Source: Turritopsis dohrnii
Taxonomy: Eukaryota; Cnidaria; Hydrozoa; Anthoathecata; Oceaniidae
Assembly (NCBI GenBank): GCA_027922465.2
Contig: BQMF02000228.1
Location: 62,001-126,000, forward strand
Length of the DNA stretch: 64,000 nucleotides
Reading direction: 5' to 3'
Shown here: in pieces, positions 52,516 through 64,000 of the stretch
Numbering within the stretch: position 1 is the first letter of the stretch
Layout of the letters: every line of letters begins with the position of its first letter
Program-made: the position numbers and the translations under genes
Notes under the pieces: model-generated
Database searches by the model: none
What the model saw: the letters and a program-made list of their open reading frames with translations, nothing else
Told to the model about the DNA's origin: nothing

Positions 52516-54558
52516 TCTCACTTCACTTTAGCCATCAATGGAGAATCCTCAGTATGAGTGCACACCTTCTACCTCAAACATAAAGTGTGAGAGAGAATCA
52601 CATTTAACATGGTCCCAATGTCAATTTGACCAATTTTGCAATTAATTTATGCAAACGATGTTGTGCAACAAGCAACTTTTCTTCTAGCTGCGCCCAATAG
52701 GGTAATTACAGGTTAAAACCTGTTTGTATATATACTTTGTTATTTAAGTTTAGGCTAATCAAATGATCAGTATTTTCTTCTTATTATTATTATTCTTCAC
52801 TTTTTCTTCTTTCGTAACATCTTGCCTAGTATTGGCTTTTTACATCCTTGCAAGGAGTGATACTCAATTAAACACAACTTTACAAAATACCTAGCAAAGC
52901 CATACTTTAGTGTCCATGATATTTGCAATGAGGTGACTGAAAAAATGTTTTGGGACAGGACATTGAGGTCATTAAAATCTTTGATCAACAATATCATGGC
53001 AGTTGGTTACAGAAAAATGATTACATAGATTTTTCTATCAGTTTGTCAAGCGCTAGAACATCGGTATCCTTGCTTTTTTTCATGCCATGAGTCTATATTG
53101 CCTTTAGAGTTGTTATTTTCCAAACTAGACACTGTAATACGAATATCAGCCCTCTGAATTAGGAACAAAGAATGACAGCAAAAAAAATGCCGTCGTATTT
53201 GAAAATTGCGACGGCAGATCATTATTTACGACGGCAAAAAATGCTGCCGTGTAAGATGTTGACGACGGCAAAACTTGATTGGTTAATCCAGTAAAAATAT
53301 TGGTGTAGAATAATGGCTAACAAAACATAAACTAAATAGTTTATAAATCAATAGTGTTATCTGGAACAAGATTAAAATTGTAAACCGCAGGTGATTTGGT
53401 GTCAACTTGTCCTATTATTTGTTTGATAGTCATAGTTTAAAAACAACATACCTACATGTTAACGTTTCTTTACTAATTTCACGGCAAGCGAAAAGAAAAA
53501 TCACAAAAGAATCTGTATTGAAATCAAAACCGAAACTGACTTGAATAGAATATGAACTTATTGAGAAAAAAAATCATCCAAAAACAAAAGCCAAACTGAC
53601 TTTATAATTTTATTTGGCATTACGTGAGTATCGTTAAAACGACGTGACGTAAACAAATGTTCTATAGGAAGAAAATCTTTGGAGATAAACAGAAGATGTC
53701 AGGGGAATTCGCAGGAATACCCCTGACATATTCAATGTATTCAAAAAACATTCTCGGCAAAATTTTGCCATACAAAAAAGGGTGACTGCTTGTATTAAAT
53801 TATAGATCACATTCTGACAACCATGCAAATAGAGGAGTGTTTTTTTCCATAAAAATTGACATTAGATTTTTTGATAATGGGGAAACCATTACATGCATCC
53901 CCAATCGAATGTGACGTTTAGGGGTAAATATCTTGAGAACCAAAGAGATAACTGATGTTTTAAAGGGTCGATGATATTGGAGAACTGGTGACAAAAAATT
54001 GGGGACTAAAAACTATTGAGGGACAAAGTTGTGACGTCATTAAAATCTTTGATTGATGATTTTCTGATATCAGTCTCACCATTCCATGATTTTATTTTAT
54101 TATTTTTTCCTCACCTTTTGAACATCTAAAAGGTGTCATTTTGTTAAGTTTAACTGTATAGTCCCTTAGGCAAATATTACAAGCTATATATAATCACGAG
54201 CATGCATCCCACTTTCATTTTAGAGTGACTATTTTAATTAAATTTTATGGTTAAGTTCTACTATGTCTGCATAAAACCAGAGGCAAGATACACTTTTTTG
54301 TGATAAGTATAAAATGGTGTGACGTCAGTTCTTTTGATCATATCACGGAGGAGCTATTGCATTGCATCTCCAATCAAATGCAACGTTTTTGGGGGCCCAC
54401 GGTACGTGATGGGGTGAGGAAAAATTTAGACCTTTAAGTTCTTTTGGGTCATGTAGCTATGACGTCCTCAAAATCTTTGATCTATGATATCTCAGTAACG
54501 GTTAGTCGTAGCGAAACAATCCCTTCAATTTTCTGCTCAGTTTTCTGCCGAGCTGTAG
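52516..54558. other. Intergenic sequence with a diverged duplication
   Basis: No gene is supported. Around 53870-54055 and 54345-54500 two diverged copies of one segment occur in the same direction, sharing 'catccccaatcgaatg', 'acgttt', 'gacgtcat' and 'aaaatctttgat' blocks. Around 53190-53275 'gacggcaaaa' and related motifs repeat in both orientations. Confidence 0.45.
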
Positions 54559-54560
54559 TA

Positions 54561-56025
54561 CCGTAAAGCCGGGTGACTTGAAACAGCGTTGAAAAAACGT
54601 TATTTCTCATGAAATGATGAATGAAACTTAGATTTTTTTTTTAGATTCCGTTCGAAGACTATCTAGCGCAACATTCAATAGAAAAATTTTATTAATCAAG
54701 GAAGTTCTTCAGAAGCTGAAGATGAACAAAGCGCCGAAAATCAGTACCCCTGTAAAATAGCACGTCACGGCGATACAGCATATCGCCAAATATAATTTTT
54801 TTTACATTTGTAAAATAGAAAGGTCAAAGGGAGTAATTCCAGGGTTTTATTGAAAAATATTTAAAATTGAAAGAAATATAGGCCATTAAAATGTTTCGTT
54901 TTTTTTCACTCGATAAAATTCGTCTCTTCGATTATTGCATAAATATTCTTATCAATTATGATGCAATCGAATCATTGATGTGTGATAAAGTTCAGCCGAT
55001 GGAGTTTCAAAGGTGGTATAAGTCATTTGGTAATTATTATAAGTTCAATTAATAGAAAGAGTTAATATCTAAGAATTTAACCTTAATAGACTCGTTTTAC
55101 TAAGTACCATAACTGAATACTAATCAGAATTATGAACAAACCGGTGCTGCAATTATATCCTCCGTTCAAGGCTATGGGCACACCATACTTATTGTGAAAT
55201 TGGCGATAGACAGGCTGCATGTCGTTACTTATACAATTTCATATTTAGCCTCATTACCAGGGCTTGTTCTTGCCTTCTTGATATGGACGCCGTTTCATGC
55301 TCCATATACATGTCATATGCAATGGCGCAATAAGTTCGCGTAATCCGGATGAATGATGAAGCGCTTGTGTGGAAAAAACTAAAACAATGGATCAATTTGT
55401 GACATATACAAAATATCTTAAACTAAGACAAGCACGAAAAAGAAAGTTGGATACTCTGAAACAGGAATTTTATTATATATATTCAATTTACAAGTTTTAA
55501 GTAATTACAGTCGTGTAAACTAGCTGTAAATTCAAATTCATCTTGCATGCTTTTGATATTGTTTCTGAAACAATTACGTTATCACACGCTTAATGATTTT
55601 AATGGCTTCAGAACTTATTTTTTACAATCTTTTACCATTCTGAAATTTTGAGTTTTCAAAATTTACTAACACTCTCCATCGCTTAAATAAAAATGAAACT
55701 GGCATTAACAAATTATTTTAATTTATGTTTTATACGCAAGTAATCGTAGATCACACGTTTTCTGTTTTGGCGCTCTATACAACAACATTTTTGTGCAAAC
55801 AGCACTGTTTCAAGTCACCCCCGCACGATAAATTGCAGTAGGTGTACTTTGTGAAGTAATAACTTGAGATGACATGCATTAGTTTGAGCACTTCGTTATC
55901 TGAAAGACAAAAGATGAATGGACCTTTTTTCAAAATTTCATAGTAATTACTTTCCTAGATTAAAAGTTATGTGCAAATCTTTTCAAAAAACGGCGAATTT
56001 TGTTTCAAGTCACCCCGTTTTACGG
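54561..56025. mobile_element. 1,465-bp non-autonomous pogo-like element, intact copy
   Basis: Ends CCGTAAAGCCGGGTGACTTG and complement (ending gtcaccccgttttacgg), flanked by TA at 54559-54560 and 56026-56027. No transposase frame is present. Most of it is repeated, in two halves, within 58289-63335, which lets it serve as the empty-site reference for insertions in that copy. Confidence 0.88.
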
Positions 56026-57008
56026 TACATGTACACACTTTCAAGTTGCGATTTCGCAATTGAATTTTTGATCACCTTTTGTGACACGGGAAGGAAGGGA
56101 TTTAGGGAGTAAGACAAAGTAAAAAGTTTTACCCGGGATACTAGTTATGATATGGTATATATCACATCAATTTCACTGAAGCTTTAAACATTCTAAAAAA
56201 AGTTAGCTAGTTTTCAATGGATCAACTACATGGAAAAAAGAACAGGCATGGGGAAAAGCTAATCTTTTGCATGAATGAAAATGAATCATCATATCTCGCC
56301 TGACATGAATACGAAATATGAATATGAAAAGTAAATACACGGTTGATGTCCTGCCTTGCTTGTGTGAGAGAATGATGAAAAAGAACAATTCAACACCTTT
56401 AGGACATAATTGACAACACACTCTGACTTTCATTCGTAACGGCATTGGATGGACCTGCAATCACAATGCTTCTACTTTCAATATTAAAATTTCTTTCTAT
56501 GCAAAAGCCCTACCTATATCAAGTTCTGGAGAAGATCAAGCGGCCATGTTTATAGCGTTGGAAATGTTTTATTTACAAGCAATCGTCATTTTGTGCGGTT
56601 GTCAGGGAAACTCTTTAAAATCTAGCTTGCTTTAATTTATTCTGGAATTCACATCGTGTTTAATGTACGCAGAGCTAAGGCCACCATTTTTAAAGACATA
56701 TTGCTTTCGGCTTTGCAGAAAATGTTATTTCAGAAAATGTTTAATTCTTTGAACTATCTTATATATAAGGATGCAATTATAGAACCACTTAAAGATACTT
56801 TCAGTCTATGTTTCTAATGAAATTTATTATATTTTTTGCCACAAGTTGTTTTTGGACGATGATTTTGTTTGGATGTCGATCAGTTTAGGCAGCTACTCGG
56901 AATAAACCCGAGTTTATTCCCAGTAACTATGGTTTAGGGGACCAACAATAGACTAGTTACCGTAAAAAAGCGGGGTGACTTCGATCAATTTTGCCACTAT
57001 TTTAAAAG

Positions 57009-57963
57009 GGCGCTATTACACTTTCGTACCCCCCCCCCCCCCCCCCTAATTTTATTGATGTTTCTTATGCAGAATTTCACGCTGATTAATATTCACATAA
57101 GAACTTGGGTCTGAAAATCAACAGAAAGGAAGTTATTCGCCATCAAAAATTTGGAAATATCTTCGGTCCATACCATAACTGTCGTCCGCCATTTTTAAAG
57201 TTTCTCGCAATATGATGAAACCTGGTTTTCACTCAACTTTGATCCGTCCGGAAAGGAACTATTTAAGTGCAATGATGAACCTCTCATGGTTAAACATCAA
57301 AATTGAATAGTTTCGTAACGGCTTCTTTTAATTATCCTCTCAAGTTTATCAACACTGCCGGGGTTTAAATGTAAATGTAGAGCAGTTGAATGAAAATGAT
57401 TTCTTCTTGTAGTCATAAACAAATGTCTTAACCCAGGTGGCAAAATCTGTGTCAAAACTTAATACATTGATTTATTAGATTTATTAGAATATATAACCTG
57501 TTACAGGATTTCTATTGCATAATTAATCACCAATAATACAGAAAGATGCACTCATCTAAACATCTTCCTAATGGCCAATTCACTTAAGGTAAAATAATTT
57601 TCGCTCCAAAATAAGTCAATCACTAGCGTCTATAAACTTACGTAAAGTGACAGGGACTTTATATAAGTGAGGGAAGCACCGCGAAGAAGAGAACAGACTG
57701 TATTGAAGAAAGTGAGAAAGAAGAGAAACCAGGTCTTCAGGATCAGCGAGACACAAGATGCGAAGCGATGGATTATGATTATGAAGTAAAAATGGCGGAC
57801 GACAGTTATGGTATGGACCGAAGATATTTCCAAATTTTTGATGGCGAATAACTTCCTTTCTGTTGATTTTCAGACCCAAGTTCTTATGTGAATATTAATC
57901 AGCGTGAAATTCTGCATAAGAAACATCAATAAAATTAGGGGGGTACGAAAGTGTAATAGCGCC
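57009..57963. mobile_element. 955-bp inverted-repeat element with 8-bp duplication
   Basis: TIRs of about 185 bp are almost identical, starting GGCGCTATTACACTTTCGTA, and are flanked by TTTAAAAG (57001-57008 and 57964-57971). The left arm contains a run of 18 C (57029-57046), the right arm six G at the same place. An 8-bp duplication with GG ends fits Merlin or hAT; no transposase remains to decide. Confidence 0.85.
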
Positions 57964-58524
57964 TTTAAAAGTAACTTCCGAAATACTAAACCATTACTTC
58001 TGAAACTTTGGAATCATTACATATTTCTTCTATTTCAGTGCAAAATTTCACACATTAACTAAACTTGTAATTCCAGAGAAATAACCTGATCTTTCCAAAA
58101 GAAAACGACAATATCGATTATGGGGTGACTTCGATCAGCTTATGAGAAGTGCCAGATTACTTATAATCATATTTGACAATGTTTTTAAAGCACCATTATT
58201 ACAATATTAACAGACTACCATTTGTCCATCCGCGGTAAATATTTGGCCGTAAAAGATCGGCGAATGTTGGTAAAACAAAAGATATTTGCCGTAAAGCGGG
58301 GTGACTTGAAACACCCAGGGTGACTTGAAACAGCGTCGAAAAACGATATTTCTCATGAAATAATGAATGAAACTCCGAATTTTTTTCAGATTCCGTTCGG
58401 AGACTATCTTGCGCAACATTCAATAGAAAAATTTTATTAATCAAGGAAGTTCTTCGGAAACTGAAGATGAACAAAGCGCCGAAAATCAGTACCCTGTAAA
58501 ATAGCACGTCACGGAGATATAGCA

Positions 58525-58857
58525 TTTATTTATTTATTTATTGGTATTGTTTTACGTGGCTAGCCTCACTCAGTTGCTACTGCATCTGCTTTCCAGGAGG
58601 GGCCACGGCTTAGGTTGGAGGCTCCGAAGTATTTGACACTCTCATGAGTGACACAAACCCAATCAACGGCCTGTGCTCTTCTGGATGACCTCCTGCAACA
58701 CCCGATGTATCATCTACCCAATTTCCCTCACATGGCATGGGTTGACCCGGCGCTATGGTACATTCACTCGCGCATGGTGAATCGCCGCCAAGGGGAATTG
58801 AACCCCGGCCTCCCGCATGAAATACGAGAGTGATAACCACTATACTACGGCAACGCC
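58525..58857 (-). mobile_element. tRNA-derived SINE
   Basis: Read on minus, the head at 58857 is a tRNA-like pol III promoter with box A TAGTATAGTGG and box B GGTTCAATTCC, about 35 bp apart. The body is roughly 250 bp and the 3' end is an AATA-type microsatellite (58525-58542 on + is TTTA repeats). It interrupts the pogo-like element at a point shown by the undisturbed copy near 54790. Confidence 0.85.
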
Positions 58858-59416
58858 AAATATAATTTTTTTTGCATTTGTAAAATAGAAAGGTCAAAGG
58901 GAGTAATTCCAGAATTTTATCGAAAAATATTTAAAATTGAAAGAAATATAGGCCATTAAAATGTTTCGTTTTTTTGCACTCTATATACTTCATCTCTTCG
59001 ATTATTGCATAAATATTCTTATCAATTATGATGCAATCGAATCATTGATGTGTGATAAAGTTCAGCCGATGGAGTTTCAAAGGTGATATAAGTCATTTGG
59101 TAATTATTATAAGTTCAATTAATAGAAAGGGTTACTATCTAAAGAATTTAACCTCAATAGACTCGTTTTACTAAGTACCGTAACTGAATACTAATCAGAA
59201 TTCTGAACAAATCGTTGCTGCAATTATATCCTCCGTTCAAGGCTATGGTCACACCATACTTATTGTAGAATTAGCGCTAGGCGGGATTGCGTGTTGTTTC
59301 TATTACAATTTCATACTTAACCTCATTACCAGGGCTTCTCCTTGACTTTTCGATATACGGACGCCATTTCATACTCCGTGTACATGTCATGCAATGGCGC
59401 AACAAATTCGCGTAAT

Positions 59417-62400
59417 AGAGTAGTTGGAATAGTCTATATTTAAAGTTCCGCTCGATTTTTTTGCCCAAAGCAATTATTATACATTTTTGGAATCCTTAGG
59501 GTATTAGGATCATTTTAAGATATGTGTACAATTTTTTTTCTCATTTTTGTACATTTTACAGACCAGAATAAAATGACGTCATAAAACAGTTTTTCTTTAA
59601 TTTCTCATGTTCTATATGTTGTAGAAAGTTCAAATTTTGCACAATGACTAGTCTCCACAAGACCTACTCTCGAAAAAAAATTTGATCGAATTGCATCATT
59701 TTTGTGTATTTTACAGACCAAATTCGAATTTCAGGTTCTGGTCTGTAAAATCCGTCAGGATGATGTGACTTCTCTCAAACTTTCACAAAAGAAAAACAAT
59801 ATCATACTTAACAAGGGCTGAAAGTTTCGTAATGAGATTTCACTCGAAGCAATTTTTATGAACAGGTCCGTATTTTATATAACTACTTTAAACCAAATAT
59901 TAAAAGATGGCCTAAATGAAACTTTTAACGTTAATATCTTCCGTGTAACTCAATAATTTTGTCTATAAACCTTTATGCACAAATTTCTTGTTATATAATG
60001 ATATAAAAGATGTAAGAATAATTCCTCTTTCCACCTGTTAAGGCATGTATTTTACAGACCAGACCTGAAATAAGTCCTATAAGAATGTGAAAGAGTTTAC
60101 AGACCTAAGTAATTTTATTGGCTTTCATAGTTATCTTTATTTTAATTTTTAGTGCTCTTATTATGTCTTTACATTAGTCTGTAAAATACACAATGCTAGT
60201 TTCAGAACTCGTATAAAAATCAGCTTTAAACACAACAATAAAAAGTCAATAATATGGGAAAAACAACGAATATTAAACTCAATCATCTGGTTCTATATCA
60301 GAAGTATTATCAGGCTCATCAAAGTCTACGTCAGTGTTTGCACAATCCTCACCACATCGGCACATCTCTGTACAAGATAAATTGTTTTTACGACAACGAC
60401 ATCGATTTGATTCACATTTTGTCTTGCAGCCACATGAGATTAATTCTATTATTGACTCTGGAGCTGGCGGGTTTGTTGTCATGACTGGCTCAAAAATTTC
60501 TCTAGACTCGTCCCAGTTCCAACCATAGTTGTTAGGGTCAGGTAATTCGGGACAAGGTAAATGCGAAGATTTCCATTGCATTGCAGTGAAATGAGCACGT
60601 TTTAACATCTGTTGAAATGCTTTGAGGGTCGGTGGTAGCTTGTTGGACTCTGTTTGATTTTTCGAGAACAGGTACCATCTTAAAGCTGCAAGTGTTGTGA
60701 CATGTGGCGGCCTTTCTTTCTTGTACAGTTGCAACACAAAATTCACTAGATACTCTTCAGTGTCATCATTCAACACTGTACCAAGACTGACAACAAGTGA
60801 GCTTCGAATGACCAAAGAATTTCCCGGTTTGGTCAGATCCAGTAAGAGCATGGAAGCCAAGTAAGCCCTTCCTTAAATTGTGGCCTAATTTCTCTGCCAA
60901 TGGTTGTAAATGCATATCATGGTTTTGTGTGCTGAAAACGGTTGTGCTACACAAATCTTCGAAATAATAAAGTAGGATCAATAAAACATCAGTATCAGAA
61001 GCATTTCCTTGTACATTTCATTTACTTTGTTGATATCCAAAGGAGGTTTTTCTGGATCTTGCAAATGAGATTGAACACAGTCAATGATTTCTATATCTGA
61101 TAAAGTTTGAGCAATGCTTTCACTTTTTTCTTTCCGAGGGCGAATTTTTGACCTAACGTTCGCCCAGCAGCGATTGTGGTAAACAACGTCATTGGCAACT
61201 GCGTCTTCTGCTTGTATTTGGTTTAACCTTCTGAAAAATCCTTTATCGTCCAGTTTCTTTGATGCTTCGAGCATATTCACTCCGGTTTTCTCAAAAGCAA
61301 CTTTGCTTTACATTGCCACCGAGTTCTTGACATATTATACACGCATCTTTTATATATGGCTCTGACTTCGATCTTGTGGTTAGTCCTTCTGCTTTCTGAG
61401 AGTTCTGAGGAGAGCTTAAAGATGGTCTTCCAGCCTTTCGTTTTATCGTTGTTGCTTCTCCTTCCTGTAGGGCTTCACTGTATCTTTTTTTCGCTCTCTC
61501 TACTTTGATAATGTTTGCAAAATTGGAGTAGCATTTCCGATGATACCTGATAATTAAAAATACAATTGAATTAGTTCTGCCACGTCCTTCAACACACGAC
61601 AAGTAGCCAAGTAATTAGAGAAGAGTGTAAAGCCAGTTGTAAGTCTAATATCAGATTGAACATAACTCCCCTGCACTTAGCTAGAAACTGGATAAAAAGA
61701 AGCAAAAAATTCTTACTTACCTTGACTTGTTGGTTTTTAAATCCTCTGCAGATTGACCATTTGTTCGTTCAATGAAATCACAAACACTCGAATCTTTAAA
61801 CTTGTGACGTTCACGAGCTCCTTCTAGTAAATTTTCTAATGATGTTAATGTAGGATCTTCAACATATTCACCAATTGTTTCTCTGTCATTGCAAATAATA
61901 CATTCACTCATTATTTATTATTTTTCTAAAAGATGATCAGAATATATATAATATTTTTATCGAGTCATTTATGCATTGAAAACACCGAAACATAAAAGAG
62001 TAAACAGATACCCTTGCATTGCATTGTTTTAGATTCAGGACTTTTTTCAATTAGTTTATGACAAGAAATTCACACACCAAATTCTAAACAAAAATATTGA
62101 GTTAAACGGAAGATATTAACGTTAAAAGTTTCATTTAGGCCATCTTTTAATATTTGGTTTAAAGTAGTAATATAAAATACGGACCTGTTCATAAAAATTG
62201 CTTCGAGTGAAATCTCATTACGAAACTTTTAGCCCTTGTTAAGTATGATAATGTCTTTCCTTTGTGAAAGTTTGAGAGAAGTCACATCATCCTGACGGAT
62301 TTTACAGACCAGAACCTGAAATTCGAATTTGGTCTGTAAAATACACAAAAGTGATGCAATTTGATCAAATTTTTTTTCGAGAGTAGGTCTTGTGGAGACT

Positions 62401-62624
62401 AGTCATTGTGCAAAATTTGAACTTTCTACAACATATAGAACATGAGATATTAAAGAAAAACTGTTTTATGACGTCATTTTATTCTGGTCTGTAAAATGTA
62501 CACAAATGAGAAAAAAAATTGTACACATATCTTAAAATGATGCTACTACCCCAAGGATTCCAAAAATGTATAACAATTGCTTTGGGCAAAAAAATCGAGC
62601 GGGATTACAATTGCCACCGTACTA
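59417..62624 (-). mobile_element. 3.2-kb DNA transposon with about 500-bp TIRs (Academ-like)
   Basis: Flanked by the 4-bp duplication TAAT (59413-59416 and 62625-62628); the uninterrupted site is visible at 55350 in the paralogous copy ('cgcgtaatccgg'). Arms of about 500 bp (about 59435-59943 and 62108-62605) are inverted and highly similar, sharing 'cgctcgattttttt', 'tttacagaccagaa' and 'acgttaatatcttccgt'. TTTTACAGACC in both orientations recurs many times in and between the arms. The interior holds a minus-strand gene. Long TIRs, 4-bp duplication and an XPG-like nuclease signature suggest the Academ superfamily; that label is from memory. Confidence 0.8.
60279..61911 (-). pseudogene. Decayed transposon protein with XPG/FEN1-like motifs and C-terminal CXC cysteine cluster
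   Basis: Exon 1 starts at ATG 61911 (MSECIICNDRETIGEYVED) and ends with a GTAAGT donor near 61720. The next exon begins near 61549 (YHRKCYSNFANIIKVERAKK) and reads CIICQEL near 61330. A one-base shift near 61300 leads into EKTGVNMLEASKKLDDKGF and YHNRCWANVRSK. At about 61005 the central part of the family is missing; sequence jumps to SDTDVLLILLYYFEDLC and then GFHALTGSDQTGKFFGHSK, acidic motifs like the metal-binding and H3TH parts of FEN1/XPG nucleases. Another shift near 60790 leads to the C-terminus LPPTLKAFQQMLKRAHFTA, NYGWNWDES and the cysteine cluster CGCKTKCESNRCRCRKNN...CRCGEDC. Internal deletion and at least two shifts make it a pseudogene. Confidence 0.72.
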
Positions 62625-63339
62625 TAATCCTGATGAAATGATGAAGCGCTTGTATGAAAAAAACAAAGACAATGGATCAATTTCTAAGTGACATCCTCTA
62701 TTGAAGTGGTAAAGGCAATATATCCTAAACTAAGAGAAGCTCGAGAAAGAAAGTTGGATACTCTGAAACAGGAATTTTATTATATATATTCAATTTGTGA
62801 GTTTTAATTAAGTACAGTCGTGTAAACTAGCTATAAATTCAATTCATCTTTACTGTTTTCGATACTGTTTCTGAAACAATTATGTTATCACACGCTTAAT
62901 GATTTTAAAGGCTTCAGATAACTTATTTTTTACAATGTTTTACCATTCTGAAATTTTGAGTTTGCAAAATTTACTAACACTCCATGACTTAATAAAAATG
63001 AAACTGGCATTAACAAATTATTTTAATTTATGTTTTATATGCAAGTAATCGTAGATCACACGTTTTCTGTTTTGGCGCTCTATACAACAACATTTTTGTG
63101 CAAACAGCACTGTTTCAAGTCACCCCCGCACGATAAATTGCAGTAGGTGTACTTTGTGAAGCAATAACTTGAGATGGCATGCATCAATTAGTTTGAACAC
63201 TTCATTATCTGAAAGACAAAAGATGAAAGGACCTTTTTTCAAAATTTCATAGTAATTATACTTCTTAGATTAAAAGTTATGAGCAAATCTTTTAAAAAAA
63301 CGGTGAGTTTTGTTTCAAGTCACCCCGTTTTACGGTACG

Positions 63340-63900
63340 ACGTTCACACATGTGTGACCCTCGTTAGTATGAAACGAAATTAACATTGAAATTTCATTGT
63401 ATCTCAAACAAAATTTTTGAGATCTATCATCATGGGGAAAGAGCACGCTTATTAAAATTTCTTCGGTAAATCATTAAATCTCCCATGAGATACGATGACT
63501 TATCACGAAGTTCTTGCGAACATGTAACTTATAGCGATATAAAACATTCGGTTTTTTCGTGTTTTTATAAACACGATATTATCAATAAAGAGTAAGGAAA
63601 ATAAAAACAAAATATAGCGGTGAAGAACTGAATTTCTTTCAGACATATTATAATTTTCTTTACATTCAGCCTCTATACTTGTACCAAAAATGTCCAGGCT
63701 AAACTCTTGAATACGACGTAGAGCGATGACCAATGTGAGCAGTGAAAATTTTGATGTTTTTCGTTGTTAATTTCGGAAGAAATTGATTGTTTTGTTGAAG
63801 ACGATTCTGATGATATTTTACAATGAAAATCTAAATGAAAATCTGAAAATGTGAAAAACGCACTTTAATTTCAGAGTTTAAACAGTTTATTTTTACTGAT
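63340..63900. other. Interior of the outer pogo-like element, right side
   Basis: AT-rich sequence between the inner copy's right end and the outer right TIR. No ORF of substance. It should be the right half of the outer non-autonomous element. Confidence 0.45.
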
Positions 63901-64000
63901 CGAAGTTACCCTGCTGATCCAAGTCACCCCGCTTTACGGTATTCTCTAGAGAATAACTAGTAACCCGGGTAAAAACTTTTTACCGAATTTAACTTCAAAA

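Larger units (their letters stand above)
58289..63335. mobile_element. Second copy of the pogo-like element, carrying SINE and Academ-like insertions
   Basis: Left end CCGTAAAGCGGGGTGACTTG (preceded by TG in place of TA), right end identical in type to that of 54561-56025 and followed by TA. Left part 58316-59416 and right part 62625-63335 align with the complete copy at 54561-56025, interrupted by the insertions at 58525-58857 and 59417-62624. A local duplication of 'gggtgacttgaaaca' occurs at the left end. Confidence 0.85.
56960..63939. mobile_element. Outer pogo-like element containing nested insertions
   Basis: The left end CCGTAAAAAAGCGGGGTGAC and the right end (complement of gtcaccccgctttacgg) are flanked by TA at 56958-56959 and 63940-63941. 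Both ends carry 'gatcaa/gatcga' next to the GGGGTGACTT block, differing from the inner copy, where 'gaaaca' follows. It contains 57009-57963 and 58289-63335. Confidence 0.65.
56119..63983. mobile_element. Possible outermost inverted-repeat pair around the nest
   Basis: GTAAAAAGTTTTACCCGGG at 56119 is mirrored at 63965-63983 ('cccgggtaaaaactttttac'), each followed inward by 'a(a/g)tactagttat' in inverted form. This could be the TIR pair of a further element enclosing all the others. The target duplication is unclear, so it is tentative. Confidence 0.4.

Noticed and set aside
52797..53994. Three 64-66-codon minus ORFs
   Set aside because: Low complexity with no family resemblance; not supported as genes.
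57616..57879. 87-codon minus ORF (MGLKINRKEV...)
   Set aside because: Lies across the inverted arm of the 8-bp-duplication element and has no recognisable domain.
58801..58857. Possible tRNA gene
   Set aside because: The pol III boxes are present but the cloverleaf does not close well and a SINE body with microsatellite tail follows.
58610..58897. 95-codon minus ORF with a CASECTIAPG segment
   Set aside because: It is the tRNA-derived SINE read in one frame; box A and box B explain the sequence.

Overview
The window looks like nuclear DNA of an early-branching animal, most likely a cnidarian and possibly a hydrozoan. It is AT-rich, has compact spliced animal genes with short GT-AG introns, and is packed with nested transposable elements of many superfamilies. 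The species cannot be fixed from sequence alone. Host genes I can identify are BLTP3 (UHRF1BP1/UHRF1BP1L type, + strand, 5' end outside the window), a tRNA-Pro(UGG), DDX56 (intronless), RPUSD4, TMEM222 (intronless) and ODAD3/CCDC151 (13 exons, all splice phases closing). A small unrecognised ORF lies inside the largest ODAD3 intron.

Layout. 394-6457: BLTP3 exons. 7170-9706: a pogo/Tigger DNA transposon with TA target duplication, itself split by an 829-bp inverted-repeat element. 10203-10274: tRNA-Pro. 10536-11332: a TA-flanked MITE-like element. 11761-13383: DDX56. 13528-18799: a 5.3-kb DNA transposon with 6-bp target duplication that carries a broken DDE integrase on + and an intact five-exon HECT E3 ubiquitin ligase gene on -. 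18907-29535: three tandem copies of a 1.2-kb unit, the first split by a young BEL/Pao LTR element (19251-26231). 29536-32575: a decayed CR1/jockey-like LINE. 34031-35272: RPUSD4. 36018-36551: TMEM222. 36971-44070: MITEs and LINE debris. 44418-51671: ODAD3. 52135-52515: LINE 3' fragment. 54561-56025 and 56960-63939: pogo-like elements with TIRs that read as 'accgtaaagcggggtgactt', nested several deep, containing a SINE, an 8-bp-TSD inverted-repeat element and a 3.2-kb element with about 500-bp TIRs carrying a decayed Academ-like transposon gene.

The host genes do not form an operon or a single pathway. They cover lipid transfer (BLTP3), ribosome biogenesis (DDX56), mitochondrial RNA pseudouridylation (RPUSD4), a membrane protein (TMEM222) and outer dynein arm docking in cilia (ODAD3). 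The most unusual content is mobile: the integrase plus HECT transposon, in which both proteins start with the same kind of zinc ribbon, and the Russian-doll nest at the right end, where paralogous copies give the empty sites and allow exact boundaries.
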